This document shows, in pieces, positions 6,950 to 14,324 of a DNA stretch of 14,543 nt. Source of the DNA: Spirochaetia bacterium UBA5368 (GTDB taxonomy: Bacteria; Spirochaetota; UBA4802; UBA5368); assembly GCA_002407865.1 (NCBI GenBank), contig DHPI01000008.1, forward strand, positions 1,672 to 16,214, read 5' to 3'. Numbering within the stretch: position 1 is the first letter of the stretch; each line of letters opens with the position of its first letter. The notes beneath the pieces were generated by a model. The model did no database searches. It was not told where the DNA came from and saw only the letters and a program-made list of their open reading frames with translations. The position numbers and the translations under genes were made by a program.

Positions 6950-7345
6950 TTATATGCCGTGTCCGTACACGAAAAGAAATCCAACCGCGAAGCGAACCGT
7001 TGCGTCTATGTATATCAACCGTCGAATGTCCGTTTCATCCATATCGTTCATTGATAGAAGAAAAAGCTCGCGGACTTTTGCTGAATAAAAGAGAATAAAC
7101 GGGCCTGTGAATACCACAATGAGCCCTACGATAAAAATGAGTATGCCGCTGACAGTTGTTCCATAACACGTGAATGGCAACCCTGCACAGATTAGCAGCA
7201 ATCCGTGGAGAAAAAAATACCTGTTTGAAACCCATTTTCCCCATACCGCGAATATGCGATTCGGCATGATGACTTCAATCAATCCAAGCATCAGCAGAAA
7301 TATACCCGCGGCGAGGACATAAAACTCTAAGACTGTACTGTTCAT
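6950..7345 (-). CDS. Small hypothetical membrane protein, about 131 aa
   Basis: No family is recognised. With the start at 7345 the protein has four probable membrane segments: residues 5-26 (begins VLEFYVLAAGIF), 42-61, 64-87 and 115-130. A short charged loop carrying NDMDETDIRR lies before the last one. There is no signal peptide beyond the first helix and no catalytic motif. The frame stays open to an ATG at 7465 (171 aa), but the extra 40 codons are much more AT-rich than the body and contain a promoter-like TTGTCA-16-TAATAT read in the same direction, so the inner ATG is preferred. Neither start has a clear ribosome-binding site. It is divergent from the Re-citrate-synthase-like operon and convergent with leuS; its function is unknown. 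Confidence 0.7.
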   Translation of the reverse strand: MNSTVLEFYVLAAGIFLLMLGLIEVIMPNRIFAVWGKWVSNRYFFLHGLLLICAGLPFTCYGTTVSGILIFIVGLIVVFTGPFILFYSAKVRELFLLSMNDMDETDIRRLIYIDATVRFAVGFLFVYGHGI

Positions 7346-7382
7346 TATCGCATCTTTATGCTGTGTGCCTAATAGTATAACC

Positions 7383-7410
7383 ATATTAATAGCACTGTAT
7401 TCCATGACAA
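7383..7410 (-). promoter_or_regulatory. Candidate promoter of the small membrane protein gene
   Basis: On the minus strand TTGTCA (7410-7405) and TAATAT (7388-7383) are 16 bp apart, predicting transcription from about 7375 and a 30-nt leader before the ATG at 7345. If real, it rules out the longer start at 7465 for this transcript. Confidence 0.35.
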
Positions 7411-7465
7411 CATCAAGTAAAATCCTGAAATATGAAATATTTTTAAGATATTTTTTTATTGACAT

Positions 7466-7591
7466 CTATACGTTCGGGACATGTTTTCTTCAGTTGCGGG
7501 TTGTTAGACATCTCGTGGTTCTATTCATATTCACATAATCACATGTATCGCGGCTGACGTATTTTGGCCGCAGCATGAGCGGAGGCGTTGT
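7466..7591. other. Intergenic region upstream of the Re-citrate-synthase-like operon
   Basis: This 126-bp region is expected to hold the operon promoter, but no strong -35/-10 pair is visible. The best is a weak TTGTTA followed about 16 bp later by ATTCAT, in 7500-7530. A TTGACA hexamer at 7459-7464, at the left edge, has no good -10 partner. A short GCGGC/GCCGC inverted repeat lies shortly before the ribosome-binding site GGAGG at 7581-7585. Nothing else is supported. Confidence 0.4.
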
Positions 7592-9409
7592 ATGGTTGTT
7601 GAAAGAGATGAGATTATTAAGTTTGCGCGGGTTAACCGGAATATTGAGCTGGAAGACGTGAGTACTCCAAATCTTTACAGGGATATATTTCCGTATGATA
7701 AAATTTGCAGAATCCCGTTCGACAATGTTATACTGCCGCTCAATCCTGCAAAGAGATTCAGTCTTTCAGATACGACATTCCGTGATGGGCAGCAGGCGCG
7801 TCCGCCGTATACGGTCGAGCAGATCGGGGATATTTTCGATTTTCTTCACAGGCTTGCAGGGGCGAATGGCCTGATCACCCATTCGGAATTTTTTCTCTAT
7901 ACGCGGAAGGACAGGGATGCGGTCGAATTGTGCCGAAGCAAGGGGCTCAAGTACCCCAAGATTACATCGTGGATCAGGGCCAATAAAAAAGATTTCGAAC
8001 TTGTAAAACAGATGGAGATTGAAGAAACGGGCATTCTCGCGTCGGTTTCTGACTATCATATTTTTTTAAAGCTCAACAAGACCAGAAAAGAGGCGATGAA
8101 GGATTATCTTGAAATCGTCTATACTGCGCTTGAAAACAATATCATCCCCAGGCTTCACTTTGAAGATGTGACCAGGGCGGACATTTACGGTTTTGTCATC
8201 CCGTTTGCGCAGAAGCTTGTCCGGATTATGGAAGAAAGCAAGCTGCCCATTAAAGTGCGGCTCTGCGATACAATGGGCTATGCCGTGACATACCCGATGG
8301 CTGGGCTTCCCCGTTCGGTGCCGCGGATTATTCACGCCATGATTCATGATGGCGGGATGCCCGGTGATCTGCTGGAATGGCATGGACATAATGATTTTCA
8401 TCGGGGGTTTACCAATGCCACCTACGCATGGATGTACGGATGCGAGACGGTCAATACAACGTTGCTCGGCTTTGGCGAGCGTACGGGAAATACGCCGCTC
8501 GAGGCGATGGTGATTGAATACGTGTCGCTTACTGGCGACGATGATGGGATCGATCTCGGCGCAATTACGGAGATGGCGCATTATTTTAAATCGATCGGAT
8601 TCCGCATCCCGGATAATTATCCATTTGTGGGTGCGGATTTTAACGTAACGAGGGCTGGAATACATGTGGATGGCCTTGTGAAAAATGAAGAAATCTACAA
8701 TATCTTCAACACGGAAAAGCTGCTGAACAGGCCTATCGCGATCGCGATTACCGACAAGAGCGGCACTGCGGGCATTTCTCAGTGGTTGAACAGCCATCTT
8801 GGATTGACTGGCGATAAGGCCATAGATAAGCGGGATCCCGGCGTTATTGGCATGCACAATGAGATATTGAAACTCTATGAAGCGGGTCGTGAAACGTCGA
8901 TGTCGAATGAGGAGATTGAAAAACTCGCCCGTAAATATCTGCCGCTCTATTTCATATCCGAATTCGACAGAATAAAATTCCGGGAAAGGAAATACGCATT
9001 AACGCTGCTTGAGCAATTTCTCGAGAATCCGGATATCAAATCCATGGTGCCGGAAAAACAGGAGGTATTGCTGCTCAGCCTTGTCGAGGAATATCCATTT
9101 ATTTCTTTTGCCTATGTTGTGGATGCGAATGGCGACAAGATAACGCGGCATATTACGCAGATAACGGACAAGTCCAAGTACGACAAAAATCTGATCGATA
9201 CGAACTACGCGGATCGCGACTGGTTTATAAAAGTAATGCAGACGGGCAAAATATACGTGTCTGATATCTATACGTCAAAAATAACCGGTAATCTTGCTAT
9301 AACGGTTTCTGGACCAATAACCGAAGAGTCGGGAAATATTGTCGGGGTAATCGGGCTTGACATACGCTTCGAAAATCTCGCGAAAATCAATGAACTTGAG
9401 GCGGTATAA
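7592..9409 (+). CDS. Re-citrate synthase-like DRE-TIM enzyme with C-terminal Cache domain
   Basis: Residues about 50-440 form a DRE-TIM metallolyase barrel (isopropylmalate/homocitrate synthase superfamily), which condenses acetyl-CoA with a 2-oxoacid in the cytosol. Seen: SDTTFRDGQQARPPYT (59-74) with the catalytic R64-D65 pair, SVSDYHIF (151-158), RLCDTMGY (223-230), the metal-binding WHGHNDFH (263-270), GFGERTGN (293-300), and GIHVDGLVKNEE (356-367). The overall pattern is closest, from memory, to the Re-citrate synthase subgroup known from clostridia and other strict anaerobes; a homocitrate synthase-like role is the alternative. Residues about 484-597 read as a Cache/PDC sensor fold (YVVDANGDKI, NYADRDWF, YVSDIYTSKITG, VGVIGLDIRFE), normally an extracellular ligand-binding domain; here there is no membrane segment. 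Start: ATG 7592, 6 nt after GGAGG. The DUF362 gene follows 4 nt downstream. Confidence 0.85.
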   Translation: MVVERDEIIKFARVNRNIELEDVSTPNLYRDIFPYDKICRIPFDNVILPLNPAKRFSLSDTTFRDGQQARPPYTVEQIGDIFDFLHRLAGANGLITHSEFFLYTRKDRDAVELCRSKGLKYPKITSWIRANKKDFELVKQMEIEETGILASVSDYHIFLKLNKTRKEAMKDYLEIVYTALENNIIPRLHFEDVTRADIYGFVIPFAQKLVRIMEESKLPIKVRLCDTMGYAVTYPMAGLPRSVPRIIHAMIHDGGMPGDLLEWHGHNDFHRGFTNATYAWMYGCETVNTTLLGFGERTGNTPLEAMVIEYVSLTGDDDGIDLGAITEMAHYFKSIGFRIPDNYPFVGADFNVTRAGIHVDGLVKNEEIYNIFNTEKLLNRPIAIAITDKSGTAGISQWLNSHLGLTGDKAIDKRDPGVIGMHNEILKLYEAGRETSMSNEEIEKLARKYLPLYFISEFDRIKFRERKYALTLLEQFLENPDIKSMVPEKQEVLLLSLVEEYPFISFAYVVDANGDKITRHITQITDKSKYDKNLIDTNYADRDWFIKVMQTGKIYVSDIYTSKITGNLAITVSGPITEESGNIVGVIGLDIRFENLAKINELEAV

Positions 9410-9413
9410 CGGC

Positions 9414-10715
9414 ATGAAGAAAGAGATCGGGGTTGTGCTGGAGGATACATCGACGGGCGTCGGCCGGGCGGTTCGCGCGTGTTTTGAATTTTGCGGCGGT
9501 GCGAAAACGCTCTTAAAATCGAGCAGGGACGTCTATATAAAGGTCAATGCCGTCGATCTGAAAAAATACTGTTATACGGATCCCGAGGTTGTCAGGGAGA
9601 CAATTCTCTATTTTAAAGAAAACGGCGCAAGAAACATCTATGTCATTGAAAACTGCACGCAGGGGAATTTTACCCGCCTTGTTTTCAAAGCAACCGGCAT
9701 TACCCGCATCTGTAATGAAACGGGAGCGGTTCCGGTTTTTCTGGATGAAACAGAACCGATACCGGTATTCCTTGAAACGCTCGAGAGTTTTATCGATATG
9801 TCGGCGTTTGTCTTTGAACGATTGATAAAAAACCGTGATGAAAACCTTTATGTTTCGCTTCCGAAACTGAAAACGCACTCGATGACGCAGATCACCCTTT
9901 CCATAAAAAATCAGTTCGGTCTGGTTCATCAAAACAGCCGCATCGCCGATCATAATTACCGGCTGCATCAGAAATTCGCGGACATATACCGTGTTATACG
10001 ACCCGATGTGGCGCTTGTGGACGGCATCATCGCGACCAATCACGGCCATTATATCGCCGAAAGCAATCGGGACAGGTGTGTCTATCCAATGAATCTCCTG
10101 ATTGCCGGAACCGATCCTCTCGCGGTTGATGTCGTCGCCTCGAAGCTTATTGGTTTTTCGGTTAAAGATGTGGAGCATCTGAACCTGTGCAAGGATTTTG
10201 GAATTGGAGAGGGGGATATAAAGAAAATCTCCATTCACAACAGCCATCTGCTGCGCGAACGACAGCAGAAGCTGACATACCAGTTGCTTGAAGATTTTCC
10301 CGCCGATCTAAAAATTCTCAGGGGGAAAACCCGGTGCTGCAAGGAAGGCTGCCGGCGGAACACCGAGACTGTCGTGGAAGTGCTGCACCGCGATCATGGC
10401 GGCAGGGGAGGGTTTACTATCCTGATGGGGAAGGGTATTGACCCCAAAGAAGTGAAGAAAATCACCGGGCGCGTGCATATTGCCGGTGGCTGTGCGATAG
10501 AGGACTACGGATTAGAGCTCGTAAAGCGGCTTGGCAAGAAAAATGTGACGATGAGCGCCGGGTGTAACAACCTTGCGGACACGCTGCACGGCCTCTGCGG
10601 TCACATGAAGGTAAGCCCGCTGAAGCTGGTGCCGCTTAACCCGCTGAATTCGCTGTTGACGTTGTGCACCGCGAAGGTGAAGGGAACACGGGCGAAAATA
10701 CCGCCTGTGCTGTAA
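9414..10715 (+). CDS. DUF362 family protein with Cys-bearing C-terminal extension
   Basis: DUF362 proteins are widespread in anaerobes and archaea, often carry Fe-S motifs, and have no settled function. The 433-aa product shows the domain in residues 1-280: LPKLKTHSMTQITLSIKN (149-166), VDGIIATNHGH (202-212) and AGTDPLAVDVVASKLIGF (231-248). The usual ferredoxin-type CxxCxxC repeat is absent. Instead the C-terminal part (300-433) has CCKEGC (308-313), GGC (C360), GCNN (C384), C395 and C418 in a region I do not recognise. There are no membrane segments. Start: ATG 9414 is 4 nt after the upstream stop, with GAGG at 9398-9401; the frame is open earlier (9357) but that would overlap the Cache coding end. 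Tight spacing implies co-transcription with, and possibly a functional link to, the Re-citrate-synthase-like enzyme. Confidence 0.87.
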   Translation: MKKEIGVVLEDTSTGVGRAVRACFEFCGGAKTLLKSSRDVYIKVNAVDLKKYCYTDPEVVRETILYFKENGARNIYVIENCTQGNFTRLVFKATGITRICNETGAVPVFLDETEPIPVFLETLESFIDMSAFVFERLIKNRDENLYVSLPKLKTHSMTQITLSIKNQFGLVHQNSRIADHNYRLHQKFADIYRVIRPDVALVDGIIATNHGHYIAESNRDRCVYPMNLLIAGTDPLAVDVVASKLIGFSVKDVEHLNLCKDFGIGEGDIKKISIHNSHLLRERQQKLTYQLLEDFPADLKILRGKTRCCKEGCRRNTETVVEVLHRDHGGRGGFTILMGKGIDPKEVKKITGRVHIAGGCAIEDYGLELVKRLGKKNVTMSAGCNNLADTLHGLCGHMKVSPLKLVPLNPLNSLLTLCTAKVKGTRAKIPPVL

Positions 10716-10729
10716 CGCATTCTGTTGCA

Positions 10730-10951
10730 TCAAAGGTTGTTGTACACACTTGTAAGCAGAGCGTTTTCCAGATCGTTGATAAGCGTGATTTTTTCTTCAA
10801 ACGTCATATCCTCGATCCATCGGTGAGTGCGGACGCCATAGCTTTCGTTACCGGCTGTCTGGAAATCCGACTCTGATACATTAATCGATATGTTTCCGTG
10901 GATCGCCACGTCTTTACCGTTGATTCTCCGTTTTATACTTATTTCTATCAT
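10730..10951 (-). CDS. Hypothetical protein, 73 aa
   Basis: This small soluble protein has no recognised family. The N-terminal half looks like beta strands (EISIKRRING, VAIHGNISINVS) and the C-terminal half like a helix (TFEEKITLINDLENALL, 50-66). It is neither strongly charged nor hydrophobic. The start is set at ATG 10951 because AGGA lies about 5 nt ahead of it; an in-frame ATG at 10963 has no ribosome-binding site, and its first codons would form that site. It lies 38 nt after the stop of the alpha/beta hydrolase on the same strand, so the two probably share a transcript. Its stop is 14 bp from the stop of the convergent DUF362 gene, with no clear terminator between them. Confidence 0.65.
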   Translation of the reverse strand: MIEISIKRRINGKDVAIHGNISINVSESDFQTAGNESYGVRTHRWIEDMTFEEKITLINDLENALLTSVYNNL

Positions 10952-10989
10952 CTTTTTCCTCATTGTTTGCGCGGATTACTGTTGCTGCG

Positions 10990-11778
10990 TTATGAATGCT
11001 GTAGCATCCACGATATGATGTTGTGCTGTAAAATTCTAATATCAGATGGTCGTGTAAGGTGATGGTTGCCATCCTGCACAAGAACCACCCTTTGCACTGC
11101 CGGTATCGACTGGCTTATCAGGTGGGCATTGGAAAAATCGACGACATCATCGTGTTCCCCGTGCAGTATAAGAACCGGCGTTTTAATTTTTGCCATGTGA
11201 TTGATCATGTCGATTGAGAGCACCTCCCTGAAAAAGGTGTTCTTTACTTTTACGCCATCGATTGGCGTCATACCGTCGACGGGGAGCGCTCCAAAATCGC
11301 TGATGTTTGTCAGCTTGCCGAGTAATTCGTACAGCTTGACAGGGGTGGCGATTACTGAAAGACTTTTGATCTGTGGAAACGATTCAGACGCAAAGAGCAA
11401 CAGCACAACGCCGCCCATGCTCGATCCTATCAAGTGGAGGTTTGTAATGCCAGTATCGAGAAAAAAACGTACGGCGGAACGCAGGTCCTCCACCTCCTGC
11501 AATATGGAAAAATCCGAAAAATCCCCGCCGGAATCGCCCGCAAATGAAAAATCGAAGGAGAGCACATTAAATCCGGCGGCGACAATTCCATGCGACATCT
11601 GCACCAGCTTGTACGCGTCCTTGGATGAAAATAGCCCATGACAGAAAATGACGCCGTTCTTAGAAGGAGAATCCCCTGAATAAATTCTGCCGGCCAGCGT
11701 GAGTCCCTTGTTATTGGAAAATCGAATGTCTGTAATATTCATTATGTGGATACTCTGCAATACGCGAATAAAAGTCAT
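10990..11778 (-). CDS. Alpha/beta hydrolase (serine esterase/lipase-like)
   Basis: A soluble alpha/beta-fold hydrolase of 262 aa, likely an esterase or peptidase-like enzyme of the BD-FAE/YheT-like type. Seen (numbering from 11778): the oxyanion HG in IFCHGLFSS (44-52), the nucleophile elbow GSSMGG with Ser120, the acid Asp210 or Asp211 in LHGEHDDVVDF, and the histidine in DGNHHLTR (His239 or 240), giving a complete triad. The substrate cannot be told from sequence. Start: GGAGG precedes ATG 11778 by only 3 nt; an in-frame ATG at 11742 gives a product beginning MNITDIRFSN that matches typical family starts but lacks a clear ribosome-binding site. TTG 11805 is less likely. The 73-aa gene follows downstream. 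Confidence 0.9.
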   Translation of the reverse strand: MTFIRVLQSIHIMNITDIRFSNNKGLTLAGRIYSGDSPSKNGVIFCHGLFSSKDAYKLVQMSHGIVAAGFNVLSFDFSFAGDSGGDFSDFSILQEVEDLRSAVRFFLDTGITNLHLIGSSMGGVVLLLFASESFPQIKSLSVIATPVKLYELLGKLTNISDFGALPVDGMTPIDGVKVKNTFFREVLSIDMINHMAKIKTPVLILHGEHDDVVDFSNAHLISQSIPAVQRVVLVQDGNHHLTRPSDIRILQHNIISWMLQHS

Positions 11779-12045
11779 GTGCCTCCATTCGGAGCGCTGT
11801 TGCAAATAAACATCATATGATTCTCGTGATTAAATCAATGAATATTTTTATAAAAATTTTCATAAAATACAAAAGGGCGCAAAAGTATATCAAATATACC
11901 ACGTATTAGGGGGCAATTCTGAGCGAACGGTGCTATGAAGATGCTAACAGGACATCTGATTGATGCTGAAAGATGCGGGGCAGCGGGAATCTGGGCATTC
12001 CGTTCTGGCTCCGCCTGAATTTTCACCGGTGTTTGCGCCGTGATG
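11779..12045. other. Intergenic region with AT-rich palindromes upstream of the hydrolase
   Basis: This 267-bp gap holds no convincing gene. Its left part is very AT-rich and probably carries the hydrolase promoter (minus strand). It contains a 14-bp perfect palindrome, ATTTTTATAAAAAT (11844-11857), which supplies a TATAAA-like -10, and a second one, GTATAT-CAA-ATATAC (11885-11899). Either could be a repressor site. The right part (about 11910-12045), downstream of the fusion gene, is GC-richer with only minor repeats (GGAAT/ATTCC at 11986-12001; CACCGGTG near 12025). I see no standard terminator for the fusion gene. Confidence 0.45.
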
Positions 12046-14298
12046 TTACGAAAAGGCGTAATGCCGCTCGCCGATTTTCCTTACTATGTCTCCAGAGATA
12101 TCAGACAAGCTGCCGCATCCGGTGAGAATCATGGCCTGTTCGAGTTCGCGCCTGATGGTGTTGAGATAAAACGAGACACCTTCTTCGCGCATGCCGGTTG
12201 CGGCAATGGCGATAGGCCGGCCGATCAGCACATACTCGGCGCCGAGCGCGAGCGCCTTCAGGATGTCGACACCGTTTCTGAATCCGCCGTCAATGATGAT
12301 ATGGATGTGGCCCTTTACCTCGTGTGCAATTTCTTCGAGCACGTCCATGGTCCCGGCCATTTCGTCCAGCACCCGACCGCCATGGTTTGAAACAATGATT
12401 GCATGCGCACCCGCCTCAACGGCGAGCGCGGCGTCACGAACGGTCATAATACCCTTCAGAATAAACGGAAGAGATGTCGAAGATATCAGGTGCTGAAGCT
12501 CATGAACGCTTTTCGGGCCCACCGCCTGATTTTTCATTGCCATCGTTTTGAATACGATAGCGTCGATGTCCATGCCGACGGCGACAGCGTGTACTTTTTC
12601 CGCAGCCTTGATTCGTTTGATGATCTCTTCGCTATCGCTTCGGGGCTTGAAAATAGGGATGCCGCCCCCGGTTGCCAGGGAAAGGGCTTCCAGCCCGATC
12701 TTGTACTTGTCGGGCGTGGCGCCGTCGCCGACGAAGGCAAGCGATCCCGATTTGATGCAGCCGTTGACGACCGCGATGTTGTAGTCGAGTTCGTCGATCG
12801 CGCCGCCCATGTTCGTAACCGTTCCTGTTATGGGGGCGGCCATAACGGGAAGCGACAGCGGTACGCCGAAAAATGACGTTTCCGTGTTCGGCGCGGTTAC
12901 ATCATGAATAAGACGCGTGTTGATTTTGTATCGTTGGAGGGACTCGATATTTCTCTTAAATGAGGCGCCGGTGCCGATGCCGCCCATGCCCGGTACGCCT
13001 GTCGGGCAGTCCCTGCCGTCGCAGTTTTTGCATACGTAGCAGATTTTTTTGAATTTCTCCCGCGCCTCGATTCGGATGGCTTCCATTGAAAGCTCGCCTT
13101 CATCGAAAACCTCTATCGAAAGCAGTTCACGGCATTTCGCGACGGATTCCTCGGCCTCTGCAAGCGTGTTGCCGACCGCGATAATGTGCCCGGCCTTTTC
13201 CACGTTGGAGCGCGGCATGGCCACCTTGTCGCCGGGTTTCACGTCTATGAAAATTTCAGCGATACCGGGCACCTTGAGAGCGTCTTCGAGCCCGTTGATT
13301 TTTCGTACAATGCCCGGCCGTGTAATAATTGCACGCTCGATAGACACGCGGTTAAAAGAGGGCTCGAGGTTTTCAGGTTCGTACCCGAGGGCGACTTCGA
13401 TCGCAGCCTTCATTAAATCGACGCCGGACGAAAGGGGATATGTATAGGCCGACATGAATCCGCCGGAAAGGCGCGCCGCGAGCTCGCCGATCATTGCGCC
13501 GTTCTTTGTAAGTTTGATATCACCCTTGGCGCATCCGATGGTAATGCCAAGTGCCTTGATTCCTTCTTTCATCACCCTGCATGCTTCATCCTGAAACTCG
13601 GCGGGAAGGTGCGATGGCATGGTGTGGCCGGTCTCGACGAAATATGGAGGGTACTCGATTATCCGGTCGGCGACGCCGGTAATTGTGATCTCGCCGTTGA
13701 AAATCACGGCATCTATGGAAAGCTCGGGTCCCTCCATGTATTCTTCAATTATCAATTCACCGCTGGGCGATGCGGACTTCGCGAATTTAAACGCTTCGGG
13801 TATTTGTGATTTATTGTCGATCTTCCTGACGCCGCGGGCACCCATGTTGTCGGAGGGCTTCAGAACAAGAGGAAATCCAAGAATTTTGCATGCCTTTTTC
13901 GCGTCATTGAGCGACCAGACGGGCAGAAAGTTGGGACAGGGGACATTGTGCGACGTAAACCGGAGCCTCATTTTCAGCTTGTTTGTCGCCGCTTCGGCGT
14001 CGTCAAATTTAATGCCGGGGAGATGGAGGGCGTTCGCGACGGCTGCAACGGTCATGGACGCATCGGTGCCGGCGGTGAGCACGGCGTGTATGGGGGTAAT
14101 GGCATTCTGTGATTTCGCGACACGGACAGAGCCCTCGATATCCCTCGTGCTCATGACGATCGGGATATCGGCGAATTTCATGCCGATTGCGTTTGGATTG
14201 TAATCGGTCACAATGACCTGGTGGCCCATCTTTTTCGCGGTCTGGATAACGGGAAGCTGTAAAAGGCCTCCGCCGATAATCATTATTGTCTTTTGCAT
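12046..14298 (-). CDS. Fusion: ATP-grasp ligase plus FMN-dependent alpha-hydroxyacid oxidase
   Basis: One intact 750-aa frame joins two enzymes. Residues 1-400 are an ATP-grasp ligase (the biotin carboxylase/PurK-like superfamily that activates carboxylates with ATP): N-terminal IMIIGGGLLQLP (5-16), VLKPSDNMGARGV (145-157), EEYMEGPELSIDA (185-197), GDIKLTKNGAMIGELAARLS (259-278) with the metal-binding glutamate, and a C-terminal GHIIAVGNTLAEAEES segment. Residues 405-750 are an FMN alpha-hydroxyacid oxidase/dehydrogenase: CYVCKNCDGRDC (420-431), PVMAAPITGTVTNMGG (484-499), FILKGIMT (612-619), catalytic His639 in SNHGGRVLDEM, IDGGFRNGVDILKALALGA (669-687) and IGRP. Start: ATG 14298 follows GAGG by 6 nt. 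The second half matches, by memory, stand-alone enzymes of about 340 aa in clostridia; Met405 (13086) coincides with their start. The substrate of each half is unknown. Confidence 0.88.
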   Translation of the reverse strand: MQKTIMIIGGGLLQLPVIQTAKKMGHQVIVTDYNPNAIGMKFADIPIVMSTRDIEGSVRVAKSQNAITPIHAVLTAGTDASMTVAAVANALHLPGIKFDDAEAATNKLKMRLRFTSHNVPCPNFLPVWSLNDAKKACKILGFPLVLKPSDNMGARGVRKIDNKSQIPEAFKFAKSASPSGELIIEEYMEGPELSIDAVIFNGEITITGVADRIIEYPPYFVETGHTMPSHLPAEFQDEACRVMKEGIKALGITIGCAKGDIKLTKNGAMIGELAARLSGGFMSAYTYPLSSGVDLMKAAIEVALGYEPENLEPSFNRVSIERAIITRPGIVRKINGLEDALKVPGIAEIFIDVKPGDKVAMPRSNVEKAGHIIAVGNTLAEAEESVAKCRELLSIEVFDEGELSMEAIRIEAREKFKKICYVCKNCDGRDCPTGVPGMGGIGTGASFKRNIESLQRYKINTRLIHDVTAPNTETSFFGVPLSLPVMAAPITGTVTNMGGAIDELDYNIAVVNGCIKSGSLAFVGDGATPDKYKIGLEALSLATGGGIPIFKPRSDSEEIIKRIKAAEKVHAVAVGMDIDAIVFKTMAMKNQAVGPKSVHELQHLISSTSLPFILKGIMTVRDAALAVEAGAHAIIVSNHGGRVLDEMAGTMDVLEEIAHEVKGHIHIIIDGGFRNGVDILKALALGAEYVLIGRPIAIAATGMREEGVSFYLNTIRRELEQAMILTGCGSLSDISGDIVRKIGERHYAFS

Positions 14299-14324
14299 AC
14301 AGCACCTCGATCTGTGTAATTTCA

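Noticed and set aside
8066..8857. Long open frame (263 codons) on the minus strand inside the Re-citrate-synthase-like gene
   Set aside because: It lies wholly antisense to a gene whose conserved motifs run through it. The translation has no domain pattern, and such mirror frames are common in GC-moderate coding DNA.
9513..10247. Minus-strand open frame of 244 codons inside the DUF362 gene
   Set aside because: It is antisense to strongly conserved DUF362 motifs and its translation resembles no protein family.
11201..11641. Plus-strand open frame of 146 codons across the alpha/beta hydrolase
   Set aside because: It is antisense to the catalytic Ser and oxyanion motifs. Its Ser/Thr/Pro-rich translation is typical of a shadow frame.
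11835..12026. Possible small minus-strand gene (63 codons, GTG start) between the fusion gene and the hydrolase
   Set aside because: It has no convincing ribosome-binding site. Its second half runs through AT-rich promoter-like palindromes, and its composition changes abruptly midway.
13619..14203. Plus-strand open frame of 194 codons across the ATP-grasp region
   Set aside because: It is antisense to the glycine-loop and other conserved ATP-grasp segments, with no ribosome-binding site or recognisable product.
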